A stretch of DNA of 64,000 nucleotides from Conus ventricosus (GCA_018398815.1 CM031616.1:70379684-70443683), one strand, 5' to 3'. Counted from the first letter of the stretch, positions 44,207-56,846 are shown. The notes: generated from the letters alone by a model not told the origin. Program-made: numbers and translations.

Positions 44207-44276
44207 CACAGCTTTTTGTGTCCCAATCATCTTATTTCATACACAGCTTTTTGTGTCCCAATCATCTTATTTCATA
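44207..44276. repeat. 35-bp perfect tandem duplication
   Basis: 44207-44241 and 44242-44276 appear identical. On the minus strand this lies at the 3' end of the LINE and may be its 3' UTR tail repeat. Confidence 0.85.
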
Positions 44277-44299
44277 AACATTGGTTGCTTAATGCATGC

Positions 44300-45420
44300 A
44301 TATGCTCAGGATATATTTTAATCTATTCTATCATCAAATTGAAATTTTAACATATTTAACTCAGCGTTAGTATCCAGAAGGTTTTTAAAAGTATTCAAAT
44401 CTTTTGCTTTTTTAATGTGTGCAGGTAGTTTGCTCCAATACGGTGCCACTCTGTTACTAAATGAGAATTTTCTAATATTAGTGCGACAATATTTAATTTG
44501 GATTTTGTTATCAGAATTTCTTGTAATTTGATTAGTGGTTAGTTGAAAAAATGTGTTAAAATTTGTACTGTTAAGTCCCTTAAATAGCTTGAGTCTCAAT
44601 CAAGTCTCCCCTTATTCGTCGGAACTTTAACGATGGTAAATTTAACCTTCGCAATCTATCTGCATAGCTAACATATTTGAATTCCTTAATTAACAAGGTG
44701 GCTCTTTTTTGTACTTTCTCAATACTTGCTGATTGCCTTTTTAAATAAGGGCTCCATATCGCATTTCCATACTCCAGGTGGGGTCTAACTAATGCCTTAT
44801 ATAGTAATGTAAAAACTTCAGTATCCAAATATGAAAAAGACCTGATTATGCCGAGCATTTTATTTGCTTTCATCATTACACTGTTTATGTGCTTGTCAAA
44901 TTTCAGACTGCTATCAAACATTACACCAAGATCTTTTCTTCTGAAACGGAATCAACATCTGAGACAGCATCATTATATTTCATAGTATATGTATACTCCG
45001 GATTATTTTTTCCATAATGTATAACCTTGCATTTAACTGGATTAAAATATAAATTCCATGTTTCACTCCACTTAATTAGATTATCAATATCATCTTGTAA
45101 TTTAAGATGGTTACTTACAGAATCATATATTTTCGTATCATCTGCAAATATTTTACATGAACTAATTACACATTCTGGCAGGTCATTTATAAAAACTGTG
45201 AACAGAATAGGTCCAAGAATACTTCCCTGCGGAATACCGCTTACAACATCTATATTTGAAGAATAATTATTTCCAACTTTCACCCTTTGTACTCGATTAG
45301 AAAGAAAACTCTTAATCCAGTTAATGCGTTGTTTTTTTCAGTATTTTTTTTTAAAGCAATGATGTTGGAAAGACAACACTTGTAAGAAGCCTCATAAAAA
45401 CTTCGATTCTAATTGATTTA
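44300..45420 (-). mobile_element. Minus-strand LINE fragment inside the DNA transposon
   Basis: RT C-terminal half in near-continuous frames: GIPQGSILGPILF (about 45235), KIFADDTKIYD with the catalytic FADD (about 45155), NPVKCKVIHYG (about 45045), SSLKFDKHINSV and LVRPHLEYGNAIW (44910-44760), then FSFSNRVAPYWSKLP (about 44470) and the end near 44318. Frame changes occur near 44940 and 44590. It is CR1/Jockey-like in layout and closely related in motif style to the surrounding plus-strand LINE. The 5' part with endonuclease and fingers is missing. Confidence 0.85.
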
Positions 45421-45430
45421 AAACATCGTA

Positions 45431-45432
<2 letters not shown>

Positions 45433-45466
<34 letters not shown>
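45433..45466. repeat. 34-base A homopolymer
   Basis: Uninterrupted A run right beside the LINE insertion edge. On the minus strand it is T, so it is not the poly(A) tail of that LINE. Confidence 0.9.
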
Positions 45467-45468
<2 letters not shown>

Positions 45469-46400
45469 CTGAAGAAAAGCTGTAAACATGCTCTTGTATT
45501 CTGACCTATTTAAACGCCAATGAATGCAGTGAACACATTGTATGTGATGATTTTCGACACTATGTAAACTTAACGCTCGGCCAGCTGCCGCCTGCGGCAC
45601 ACCAGACTGTGTTGTATATATCTGCGGCTTATAAACCGGTGCGGCTTATTTGTGAAAAAAGTTCAGATTTTTACAAATTTAGTGGGTGCGGCTTATATAC
45701 AGGTGCCTCAATAGACCGAACTTTACGGTATTCAGTGCAAAGATAGTGAAGTAATGGTTCCATTATCTAAAACATTAGTCAGACCTGTTATTGAATATGG
45801 TAATGCTGTATGGACAACAAATTTGAAAAGAAACACAATAATCCCATTGAAGATATTCAGAGAAGATTTACAAAAAAGTTAAGTGGTCTGCAGAAGTATT
45901 CAAGTATTTATATGAACAAAGGCTTTAGTTTTTAAGATTACCAAGTTTTATTAGTTTGGAATACAGGCGCTTACATGGTGACAAGATTGAAATTTACAAA
46001 CTTACACATGGATTTTATGACATTAAAACTACTGGCACATTATTTCAGTTGAATACAGAATCTACAACTACAGAACACCTGTTCAAATTAACCCAAAAAA
46101 ATTACTACAACTTCAAAAGCAGCAGACTTTTTCACTAACAGAATTGTTAATACTTGGAATAACTTGCCACTACGCCAGTCAATGTTGCTGAAGCAGAAAC
46201 TGTTAACACTCTCAAAAACCATCTTGATAAACACTGACTACACCTTATGTTTCAAACAAACATTGACTTGCATTGATTAAAAATTTTAAAACCATGCATA
46301 TATGCTTTATAAAAAAATTAAAAAAAAAGTGCTTTATAAAAGTATGAGGAAAAAGACCAAAATATCTCTTGCAAAAACCTTATAATCCACACTGACCAGA

Positions 46401-46844
46401 CTAAAGGCTGGAAATGCCTAAGATGCCACTGATATATGACATGGCCACTTTGCCTTGATAACTGATCTCACTATTGCCGAGAGCACCCAACTTATCCTCA
46501 TCCACAACATTCTGCAACACTGTTGCAAGATTCATGACCGACCTATGAAGTGTGTCGTCTGAAGCAGCAAGATCGGCTTGCTCCCTGAATTTTTTGTTCC
46601 CATTTGTGCCGTATTTCAGCAACTTCATGAAAACGAACAAAAAGCCATCCCTGGCATGTCTCGTCAACTTCTGTAGCCACAGGCCAAATGTTATGCCATT
46701 TGTATCCTTTTCCATCAGCCATTCCCATTGCCACCGATTTTTCACGCCTTTCTCCATCTCCTCTAGCCTTGAGGCATGATCTTCTGTCAAAACGTGCACA
46801 CGTTTGTAGTGCTGAGTCGACCTGAAGTAAGTGGAGTAGTTCAA
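46401..46844 (-). CDS. Unrecognised coding exon (147+ residues)
   Basis: Open minus-strand frame to a TAG at 46401. It extends without stop upstream of the Met at 46844 to about 46865, so the true 5' edge may be a splice acceptor. Composition is protein-like, not repeat-like: HASRLEEMEKGVKNRWQWEW, DGFLFVFMKLLKYGTNG and VMNLATVLQNVVDEDKLGAL, with a hydrophobic C-terminus. No signal or metal motif. I cannot name the family. It may be the last exon of a host gene or part of an element; a family 2 dispersed repeat sits at its upstream edge. Confidence 0.5.
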   Translation of the reverse strand: MNYSTYFRSTQHYKRVHVLTEDHASRLEEMEKGVKNRWQWEWLMEKDTNGITFGLWLQKLTRHARDGFLFVFMKLLKYGTNGNKKFREQADLAASDDTLHRSVMNLATVLQNVVDEDKLGALGNSEISYQGKVAMSYISGILGISSL

Positions 46845-46884
46845 CGTGCACCGAACATGAGAAGATAAACGGTTTCTCCTTCGT

Positions 46885-46970
46885 TTTCACTGTCCAAAAT
46901 GTTATTTGTTTTTGCCTGAAGACCTAAGAGGTTGAAATGCATTGTGTCTTCTCCTGTACTTTGTCTATAT
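46885..46970. repeat. Dispersed short repeat family 2, copy 2
   Basis: TTTCACTGTCC...GCCTGAAGACC...GAGGTTGAAATGC, colinear with about 40760-40860 and 54005-54080. Confidence 0.55.
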
Positions 46971-47735
46971 CCTTGGCAGTACCTAACCCCCTCTCTTTCT
47001 AAATTTTGTTTCATTTTCCGCCCTAAGTCACTCTGTTTTTAAACATGCTTTGAAAATTCCTTGCTCCTCAGATTTAAAAAAAATAACCGGCATCGCAGGC
47101 ACCAGCGTTGATCAAAACCGGCATTCCAGCACATAACCGGCACAGAAGCACCCATATACACACCGATGCATACATGTATGCATCGTTATGTATATATAAA
47201 TGTAAAGTGTTTTCCCTACATTTTGGAGAAGTTCGTTTATTTACTTAACCACCTGCACATTCACACACACGCACTCTACCTTACCGGGTCAGTGCAGACC
47301 TGGCTCCAGGGTTTCGTCAGGATTCTTTCCCAAGCCCTTCAATGGCACCAACTACTAAGTCGAGTCTTCCACGGGCCTAGCAGTAGTAGTTGTAGTAGTA
47401 GTAGTAGTAATAGGGACCGGCTTTTTATTTTTTAGCCTTAGGCCTTACGGCTATTTGCGTCCCCCTCATTATTTTTCAATTTAATTTTGGTCTGCTTGCA
47501 TGCCTATCTTATAAATAACATTATATTCAATCCACACTAAATACATGTCCCAATATGTCCTGTTTGTGCAGGCCGGAGAACGTTAAGCAGAACCATCCAC
47601 ACTAAAGAAAAGACCTTTCAATTTTGGGTCTTCATCAAGTTTTTTTTTTTTAAGCTGTTGATGTCAGGTGCATATTTGGTGTTAGTAGGCTGTGCATTTA
47701 ATAATTAGCAATTCTGAAGGTAAAACAAGACTTTA
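46971..47735. other. Intergenic DNA
   Basis: A short GTA-type trinucleotide run is at 47388-47410. No gene recognised. Confidence 0.5.
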
Positions 47736-47885
47736 TTTTGTTAGTATGGCAATGTCTGATAAAAATCTTGCCTTCATTATTTCTCGTGCAATCCACTTCT
47801 GAGAATTTACTTTTGTTAGTATGGCAATGTCTGATAAAAATCTTGCCTTCATTATTTCTCGTGCAATCCACTTCTGAGAATTTGA
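47736..47885. repeat. 75-bp perfect tandem duplication
   Basis: Copies at 47736-47810 and 47811-47885 look identical. They encode the repeated FSEVDCTRNNEGKIF on the minus strand by chance or from an older ORF. Confidence 0.9.
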
Positions 47886-48429
47886 AAAGCGCATGCACAT
47901 TATCATCATAATTAGGCTATGGAATATTTTTTAAAATTGAAAATTTAAAACAGTGCTATACTGTCAGAACCGTCGAAGCCGCTGTAACTGTCTACGGTTG
48001 TTCTGTCGCAGTGCTAGGGCAGAACTGTCTCCTATAAACTGGACGCCCTAGCACTGGTCTGTGACTAGCGTCAATGTCAGCACGACGTAGCTCCTTCAAC
48101 TAACTAGGCTGTAATGCAGCCGGTCCGCAGTCGTCGAGCCCATGTGCCGTTCTGTCGGAGTTCGTCTGCTTGTTTACCTGACTGCCAGTGAACACTTCCG
48201 CTGAGCTCGCCTATGTGCACAGAATCCGTGCGTCACTACATAATATTATGTATTAGATAAACAGTTTCGGAGAAAAACGCTTAATTTCAAGTGCCTTGTG
48301 ATATCCTGTTTCCCTGAAATTGATATGCTGTTGACCTGAAATTGATATTCTGTTGACCTGAAATTACAGCAACTTCTGTTATCAGATCATTGTTTAATTT
48401 TTCTTTTTTTTATCTTCTTTTTTAATTTT
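47886..48429. other. Intergenic DNA with a 24-bp triplicate
   Basis: A CTGTTGACCTGAAATTGATAT-type unit is repeated three times at about 48305-48366. No gene seen. Confidence 0.5.
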
Positions 48430-49948
48430 TAACTTTGTACAGGACCAGACAACATCCCAGCCTTTATCCTGAAGAATGGTGCAGAAGAGCTTGCACCAGT
48501 GCTGACAGAACTATTCCCCAAATGTCACTCGACGAAGGAAAGTACCACAGGACTGGAAGACGCCCTAGTAGTGCCGATCTTCAAAAGGGAGATCGCCACC
48601 AGCCAGCAAACTACAGGCCTGTGTCCCTCACGTCAATAATGTGCCAAGCTCCTCGAGCACATCATACATAGCAGCGTCATGCAACACCTTGACAGCTTCA
48701 ACATCCTCACAGACGTACAGCATGGATTCAAAAAATACGGGTCATGCGAAACCCAACTTATAGAGACCGTCCACGACATCGAAAAAAACCTTGCTGCTAA
48801 AGGTCAAACAAAAACGCAATCTTGTTGGATTTCAGCAAGGCCTTCGACAAGGTGCCACATCAGCGACTCATGCACAAACTTGAGGCCTACCGAGTTAGAG
48901 GAAACACACATAAGTGGGTCAAATCGTTTTTGACAGGGAGAACACAAAAGTAGCACTTGAGGGTGTATATTCATCTACCACCCCATAACATCAGGAGTAC
49001 CCCAAGGCACTGTTCTTGGACCGCTACTTTTCCCTATGTCCCTCAACGACCTTCCTGATGTTGTGAAACACGCAAAAAGTAAAACTTTTCGCAACACAGC
49101 CTTCTTTATAAGCAAATTAAAGGAATCCAAGACCAGAGACTACTCCAAAAAGACCTGGGCGCACTTTAAGACTGGGAAGAAAAGTTGGCAAATGAACTTT
49201 AAAACCCCAGTAAAGCAACATCATCCGCATCCTAGCAGACAAGAATAAACCACCGCTAGTGTCCGACTACTACCTCCATGGACAGCTCTAGAGACGACCA
49301 AAGAAAGCAAATACCTGGGGGGGTTTCCATACCAGATGACCTAACAGGACCCCGCCACATCAAAAAAAATCACCGCAAAAGGAAACAAAACAGTGGGCTT
49401 CCTGAGGCGCAACTTTAAAGAAAAGTACAACAAAAGTTAAAGCAGCAACCTATACCCCCATGGTGCGCCCCACATTAGAATACGCGTCAACTGTGTGGGA
49501 TCCACATGAAGAGAAGGACAAAAAATCACTCGAAGCTGTCCAAAGAAGAGCAGCCAGATACACCCAAACAACTACTTTGAAAGAACACCCGGCATTATCA
49601 CCAATATGCTCAACACCTTAGGAGTCATTGGAAGAAAGAAGAACAAAGAATAGACTAATGATGCTGTACAAGATCAAGCACAATCTTGTTGGAATCTCAC
49701 CTGCAAACTACATCAGGGACTCTGACCCAAGAACAAGAGAGCAAGGCTATACCAACAACAGGATTTCCACAAGGCAATAAACAACACCTTCTTCCCGAGG
49801 ACAACCTCAGACTGGAACAGCCTCCCCACCTCTACGACATCAGCAACGTCACTGGAGATGTTCCGCTCACGACTCGGTGGCAGCAGGGCTCTGCAGCCAC
49901 TTGTGGCACCCCATGACCCTCCCTACTGCCCTGTACATAGTTTTAATT
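48430..49948 (+). mobile_element. LINE reverse transcriptase remnant (Jockey/CR1-type), multiply frameshifted
   Basis: Fragments in order: GPDNIPAFILKN (48442), NYRPVSLTSIMC (about 48612), QHGFKKYGSCETQLIE (about 48718), LDFSKAFDKVPHQRL-like (about 48830), SGVPQGTVLGPLLF (about 48990), NDLPDVVKHAKSK (about 49045), PTLEYASTVWDPH-like (about 49470), KRLMMLYKIKHNLVG (about 49655), and a final RLGGSRALQPL-like end (about 49870). The FADD box region after 49080 is corrupted. Every domain is separated by frame slips, so it is old or poorly sequenced. A C homopolymer follows at 49949-49975. Confidence 0.85.
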
Positions 49949-49975
49949 CCCCCCCCCCCCCCCCCCCCCCCCCCC
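49949..49975. repeat. C homopolymer, 27 bases
   Basis: Uninterrupted C run directly after the LINE remnant. Confidence 0.9.
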
Positions 49976-52829
49976 AAACCTAGCTTCCGCGGCCGGAATC
50001 AACGATACGTCACCGCAGGGCCACTTACGTTCAAAATGAACCCGCCCTTACGGAGAGAAGAAGAAGAAGTACAGCATGAAAATGAAAAACAGTTTACAAC
50101 AAATCAAGTTTCATAAAGCATGTTTTTTTTTTCCAATATTAAGTTATAATATCAGAATGGCATACATATATTTTTTGTGTTGCATAGATCCTATCAATAA
50201 AACCTGATTTGCACTCTGCTACTGCTGTATCTGAATGAGAAAAAGAATATTTCATACGGACATCTGATCTCTGCCTACTTGTCTTTGGTTTGTAAGAATA
50301 CATATATCACAGTCTGCATTAGTGACCAACTCCATGCCGTCAAAACATGTTTTATCTTCAGCCCGCATGATCGTGTACATGTAAGCAAACCACACTGTTT
50401 GAATTCCAAACAATGTGAGAAAAATGAATTTGTTTTCGTTACATTCTAATGTTATGATCACAAGAAACTGTGTATGGTGTTCACAAATGCTTTATAATCA
50501 AGTGATTCTTGACTTTCAAAAATAATCTCCTATAGCTACGGTCACACTATGGAAGAAAACATCAAAATCAGAATTCATGTGTGATCTGTAGTTCATTAAT
50601 ATATGCGGACTGTTGTTCTACCTTCTCATAAATGTTAAATAATATACAGAAAAAAGGTCAATTAAAACACAACAGATCAATACTACCTGATCCCTGGATA
50701 AATAAAATGACATGATTTTGCTTTCTTACCTGACCAGGTTCCCACACAATTACACACACAGTAACACACCATACCACAGTTCCATCTGTGTCACACAAAC
50801 AGGTCACTACTGAATGCCTTGTTGTTCATGGACAGGCAGAAGGTGAAGGCGATCGATGCCTTGGGTCGCCTGGTACCAGAACTGAATCACTCAACAAGGT
50901 CTTCCAGGCATTCTGTCTGAGACTAGTAAGAGGAGTCTTCGTCTGTTTGCTTTTCCCCCTTCTGGTTTTTGACTTCAAGTCATCTCTTCTCGCTTCTTCA
51001 GTGCCACCCTTCTACATGTACAGATTTGTTTTCACTTCAGTCACCTGGAGCACAGTTCCCTCCCTCCAACCCTTTTCTGTCCTGCTTCTCTAAAGTCATG
51101 CATCTTGGGTTCTCCATTGTCCTGGCTATGCTCGCCTCTGCTACGGACCTCTCTACAGCAGTACACTTCCACAATAGGCGTCCTTCAAACTACATTCTTC
51201 CATGGACACTGAAATGCTCAGCAACTTCCAAAACATCCTCACACAATATTTACTATAAAAAAAAAAATCTTGGTCAACCAGCCTCTTTGCCCACATACCT
51301 CCAGAGCAGCCCGACAACAGCCTCAGCTCGGCACTTCACAACCAGTACAGACTGGACAATAGAGGGACTCCTATCCTTCAAACTGGGGGTCTTCAGGTCC
51401 GATTCTGTTCTTGCTCAAACAACCTGCGTGTTAAGGCCCTTGTGAGAGTGGATAATTTGCCTCCCTTGATTGATTCGCACCCAAACATTGAAGCCGAGTG
51501 TTGTATGCCAATTTTTCTGATCTGTCAATAAATATCCTCTTAACCTCTCACACTCTGAACTGTTTAGAGTCCTTCAACTGTTTATAGATTCTGGCTCCCT
51601 TGACAGTGAGTGAGTGCATGAGGGGAAAGTTTGTGAGTTTGTCTAAAATAAAGCCAGCTGACTCAACCATGAACATCAAATCGGTCTCTATTCTTCTGAT
51701 CTTGACACTTAACAAGCCATTCAGCTCAACGGTTTCTGTCACACACACACACACACGCACGCACACGCACGCACACACACTGATATACGAGTAAAAATGG
51801 AAACAATTGAAACAAGCTAACATCAGACTGGAGACAAAATATTCCTTTAAAACTGTGAAGATTTGAAATGAAGCAACAACCTTGACATAAAGTATTATAA
51901 AGCAGTGTGCCACTGGGGACCAAGACTGTACTTGACATGAAGCAGCCATTAAAATCATGCGACCTGAATTATCAAATACAGACATGGTAACAGTGAGAGA
52001 AAATGCCTTCAGCTGGGAGTGGGACATCACATAAACTAGAAATATCTTATTTGTTCAACCCAGTAACTGAAACTACTGGGTACTGAAATGAAGTGACTGT
52101 CACTGTATTACTGCTCTGATTTCCAGTCATGCTGTAGAGACACAGGTTTCATTTTGGCTGCTGATTATGTGCCCGACATTGATGGCTTTTAGTTTTACCG
52201 CAAATTTGAGCATGATTTTTTTTGGTTGTTATTTTGCTTTGTTTTGTTTCACTTTCAGTGATGTTACATCAGCTGATTTTCTAAAGATGCTGTATAATTT
52301 CAATGGTTTTCATACTTTAGATCCTTTCACTGCAATGATAAAATGTAAGTTAATTACATTTCACTCTATTATGTCACCTAGCATAATGCATGTGGATGAT
52401 CACCGTGGTCATAAACCTGTCTGCAGTTCCAATGTCAAGTGAACTCTCAAAAGCTCACACTCTGACCTATCAAGTGATGTACATCTGAAGTTAAGTCAGA
52501 TTCAGAGTGCAAACATGTTTCAGTGTATGGATGGCAAGACTGAATTAGCTCCTCTGAACCTCTCTCCTAAGTACTCACCGACATCCTTCATCATCACATG
52601 TTCTTCTAGTACCACCTTTCAGACTGTACAATAAAACTAGGTCTGATTCAGCATTCCACTCTGTAATATCAATGGTTGAAGAAAATGATGCATCGATTAT
52701 CAGCCAGTCTGTCCAATTTTTCATATTAACTAAAAGTTGAAAATTATGTGCTAAAACATGTAACTTTATTTGGATTCTTTTTTCTCCCCCTGTTACACTA
52801 CTGTCTACTCTTATTTGCTTCCCTCTGCT
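49976..52829. other. Intergenic DNA
   Basis: No exon or element identified. Includes a CA/CG microsatellite at 51740-51780. ORFs at 50969-51445 and 51548-52030 lack domains. Confidence 0.5.
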
Positions 52830-53030
52830 TCTTTTCTCTCTGGCTTCACTGATTCTGCTAACCTGCCATTGTCTAACAGTATGCGTTATCTTTAGGGCAT
52901 GGATGACGGCAACCAGAAAGCTTGCAGTCTTTCTTTTCTCTCTGGCTTCAACCGATTCTGCTATCCAGCCACTGTATATTTGCAGAACGCATTATCTTTA
53001 GCGTGTGGGTGATGGCACCACAAAGCTTCC
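52830..53030. repeat. Diverged ~100-bp direct duplication
   Basis: Both halves share TCTTTTCTCTCTGGCTTCA, GATTCTGCTA, GCATTATCTTTAG-type and GCTTGCAG/GCTTCCAG words in order. Confidence 0.75.
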
Positions 53031-54779
53031 AGTTTTTCAAATCTTCACCAACTCTCAGTAAAATCTCAGAGCTCAGAGCAAAATACAATCTAAACGTTTT
53101 TTTAATTCAAACAGTTTGTGATTAAAAAATGTCAGAGGCTAGGCGCCCAAACTGATCTAACTTTCAATCACTTTACTGAAAAGATTGTGCCAGCAGCCAT
53201 TCAAACTTCCATACATACGGGGCTAGCAGATCAATGACGCTTAATCATAGTATTTACAGAATAGCTTGACAGAAGAAAAACGTCCACGACTGTGCCAGCA
53301 ACAATTCTATCCCTCACATGGTAAAGTTGAACATCTGAAAAGTCTTACCATCATTGTAATTTGTGTATATACATGGCTGGCTGTGCCTAGAATGTGTGTG
53401 TGTGTGTGTTGTGTGTGTGTGTGTGGTAGTGTGCATGTGAGTGTATGTGTGTCAGCATGCACACATGTGCTTAATATGTGTATACGTGTGTGCACACATA
53501 TGCATGTGTGAGTGGGTATTCTTTTCAGTTCACTCTAATTAGTCTAAACTCTAAAGCCTAACAACCTGTTTGATGCAGTCATTGAAGCTTCTTTTAACAT
53601 ACAGTACTCCCCCCCCCCCCCCCCCCCCCCCCCCACCAAAAAAAATGCTGAATATTTTTTTCAGTCGAATGAATATTTACAAAAAAAAAACTGTTTAAGA
53701 ATGCAATATCGTGTTGTACTGGTTTGTTAGGTGGTCGTTAGTACATTCAGGAAAACAAAGGCCAGCCACTCTCATACTGGCTTACCAAAGTAAGCTCATT
53801 TGGGTGATTTTTGTAATTTTTTTTCAGGCTGAGAATTCATATTAAAACACATCTTAAGCACATAAAGTGCTCTCTATGACAAGTTACCTACTAAGTCTTT
53901 GATAATGGGTGTTGAGAACAAAATTACCAGATGAAAGAAAACACAAATTACCGTTTACGACACAAACATTAGTCACCCAATCTGAGGAGATTGTCACTAT
54001 GCATGCTTTGTTTTCATTGTCTTGAATGTTGTTTGTCTAGCCTGAAGAAGACGAAAATGGTAGATACGTGTAGTGTTTGTTTTGTGATTTATATGTTCTT
54101 TTGTCTAGTAGTAAAGCATTTTTTTTTTTTTTTCAATTTTCAATTTCCATATGCAATCGCCTCACTTTGAACATCAAAAAAGGGGGAAAAAAGGAAGAAA
54201 AAGAAAATGATGGAATGTCCCTCCCTTTCTGTTTGACCTTAAGTTCGAGTCTTTAACCCTTCTTTGGACAGTGGCATAATTTTGCCATCACTTTAGAACA
54301 ATTGTACAGGAAACACTAATGACTAGGCCTAACCATTTTTACATGATAAATATATTAGCACATTTACAATAATCATTCAACTTGAGCAAAACTTAACATT
54401 AATCCTGGAATTGTTGACAGCAGTTAGGGAAATAAGGAATTAAGTTAATTAACCATAATGGCACTTAGCTCTAGATCCCAATTACCTGCAGGAACGAACC
54501 ACACTCACGTACAATTTACTTTCGTCCTTGAACATAATTCACTATCACTAAAGGCAAATTTTGAAGCCGCTTTTTTCTGTCAATATTCGTTCTCTTGTGT
54601 CGAGGTTCTGGCGTGAGAGGGCCAATAAACAATTCGACACGAAGGGCAAGGCGGCGAGGCTCTGAAATAAGATTTTACCGTCAAAGGTGAAAAGAAGTCA
54701 CACTTCTCACTTCCTGAAGTGTACTTTAAGCTCACTTTTTTTTTTATTAGGTTTACTCTGTGGCGTTCCAGTTGACTAA
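53031..54779. other. Intergenic DNA
   Basis: TG microsatellite at 53394-53425, 26-base C run at 53609-53634, and copy 3 of dispersed family 2 at about 54005-54080. No gene. Confidence 0.5.
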
Positions 54780-54785
54780 ATATGA

Positions 54786-54787
<2 letters not shown>

Positions 54788-54825
<38 letters not shown>
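54788..54825. repeat. 38-base G homopolymer
   Basis: Uninterrupted G run. Confidence 0.9.
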
Positions 54826-54826
<1 letters not shown>

Positions 54827-55506
54827 AAGACGGCACACCTGCTTCACTTCATTCTCGGTAATTTGCGATACACATCATCATAACCGAACTAATCTACAAA
54901 AGTTACAAACGAAAATAAATTTCAAAATATTTAGATTAATTCAAAAAGTCCAGACATTACGTCAGTGCCTTTCTTTCGCACAACAGATTCTACCTGTAGT
55001 TTTCAACTCACCCAAACCTATGAATGCTGCCAACACGCAACCCAGGACGAAAATTCTGTCCATTTTAGCGAACGCGGAAATGAAGTGAACTTTTTGTTCC
55101 TCTTGAAGTTATCTTCTGCTGAAACAATCCCACAACTCCTTGTCACCGGAAAGTACAGGTGAGTTCGTCAAGGTTATGAGGCTATGCACACAGCAGCGGA
55201 CAGGTAACATCTTCTCTGTTTTTTGCCCAAAGAATGCAAAAACATGTCGTAAGAAAGATATACGATGTGCAAGCCACTAACATTTAATAGCGAATGCATA
55301 TGAATACGATTTTGTGATATATTCTTCTCTCAATATTTTCGACTTTTAAAGAATTTAGATTAAATTCAAAATAAATACAAACAAATAAACTGATAAGTAA
55401 ATATATAACCAAATGAATAAATAATAAATAAATGAAAAGCAGAAACCATTTAGCACACATGAAAATCAGAAATTACGTAACATGCTATATTTTTGTTCAA
55501 CAGTCA

Positions 55507-55509
<3 letters not shown>
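54826..55509. other. Intergenic DNA
   Basis: AT-rich. Degenerate AAATAAAT-type simple sequence at 55370-55440. Confidence 0.5.
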
Positions 55510-55559
<50 letters not shown>

Positions 55560-55579
55560 CGTGTGCATGTGTGTGAGAG

Positions 55580-55635
<56 letters not shown>

Positions 55636-55796
55636 AGGGAGGGAGAGAGCGAGAGACCCAAGATAACTTCACGTTTTAGGCCATAGTCCCTCGTGAAGAG
55701 AGACAAAGAGATTTTTTTTTAAAGAGAGAGAGGGGGAGGGAGGGAGAGAGAGGCGGGGATGAGGTCGATTAGAAGGTGGAGGTGATATAGTGTGCC

Positions 55797-55852
<56 letters not shown>

Positions 55853-56182
55853 CATGGTTTGTTAAATGGTCATTGTTCTCCATCTTTCTTCGATTTGACA
55901 AGTCTGGTTTATCTGTCACTTTCTGTTTGTTTCTTCTCTACCCCCCCCCCCCCCCCTCACCCCCCCCCCCCCCCCCCCCCAGTTGGTTCCAAACTAGTCT
56001 TTAACCCCGATGGCACCCTATATCACCTCCACCTTCTAATCGACCTCATCCCTCTCTCTCTCTCTCCTCTCTCTCACACACACACTGACAGAAAGACAAC
56101 AACAACAAAAAAGAGAGAGACAGACAGACAGAGGAGAGAGGGGGATAGCAGAAACACACACACACACACACACATACACACA

Positions 56183-56254
<72 letters not shown>

Positions 56255-56276
56255 CATATATGTGTACATTATATAT

Positions 56277-56346
<70 letters not shown>

Positions 56347-56595
56347 ACTTTGCACAGATGCCGATTTCTTTGCTTTTGTCTTTTAATTCAATGATAAATG
56401 TAGCTTGTAGCAAAACAAAAGCCAGATTATAAATACTGGCAGAAAAAAAAAAACGATCAGACATCATATCATAACACATTGTATACTCAGGAAAATATAT
56501 CAGTTAACATTCCACAGGTATATGGCATCCCTATCATAGCTCAACGTGACAAATCCATTTTCTGTAGATATCAGTTAACATACCAACAGGACAAT

Positions 56596-56642
<47 letters not shown>

Positions 56643-56691
56643 GATGCTTGGCCAGATGTAATATAAACACTTACATACTTGTTCCTCTCTC

Positions 56692-56763
<72 letters not shown>

Positions 56764-56788
56764 CGTCTCTCTCTCTTGCTTAGAGGTC

Positions 56789-56846
<58 letters not shown>

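Larger units (their letters stand above)
43463..45730. mobile_element. TA-flanked DNA transposon, 2.26 kb, non-autonomous
   Basis: TA/CCGTAAAGTTCGG at 43463-43477 and CCGAACTTTACGG/TA at 45716-45730: 13-bp perfect inverted termini and a TA target duplication. Subterminal GCGGCTTA words repeat on both sides (about 43516-43555 and 45623-45700). No transposase is evident. The 81-residue ORF at 43871-44116 (minus) shows no known domain. The interior carries a minus-strand LINE. TA duplication suggests the Tc1/mariner-like class, but the termini were not matched to a named family. Confidence 0.75.
43201..46330 (+). mobile_element. 5'-truncated LINE (Jockey/CR1-type RT C-terminus), interrupted by two insertions
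   Basis: Plus-strand pieces of one reverse transcriptase: FNNTKCKVLHAGKN and EKDLAVITDPDLSFDK at 43208-43350, the continuation at 43418-43464, then VRPVIEYGNAVW at 45780-45815 and later LEYRRLHGDKIEIYK and RIVNTWNNLP (45955-46175). Removing the DNA transposon with one TA copy joins the frame exactly, showing the insertion came after the LINE. The palm motif (FADD) is missing, so this is a 5'-truncated copy. The 3' end is AT-rich near 46300-46330. Frame slips are also present near 45870. Confidence 0.8.

Noticed and set aside
45433..45466. Poly(A) tail of a LINE
   Set aside because: The A run is on the plus strand at the 5' side of the minus-strand LINE, so the orientation does not fit. Its origin is unexplained.
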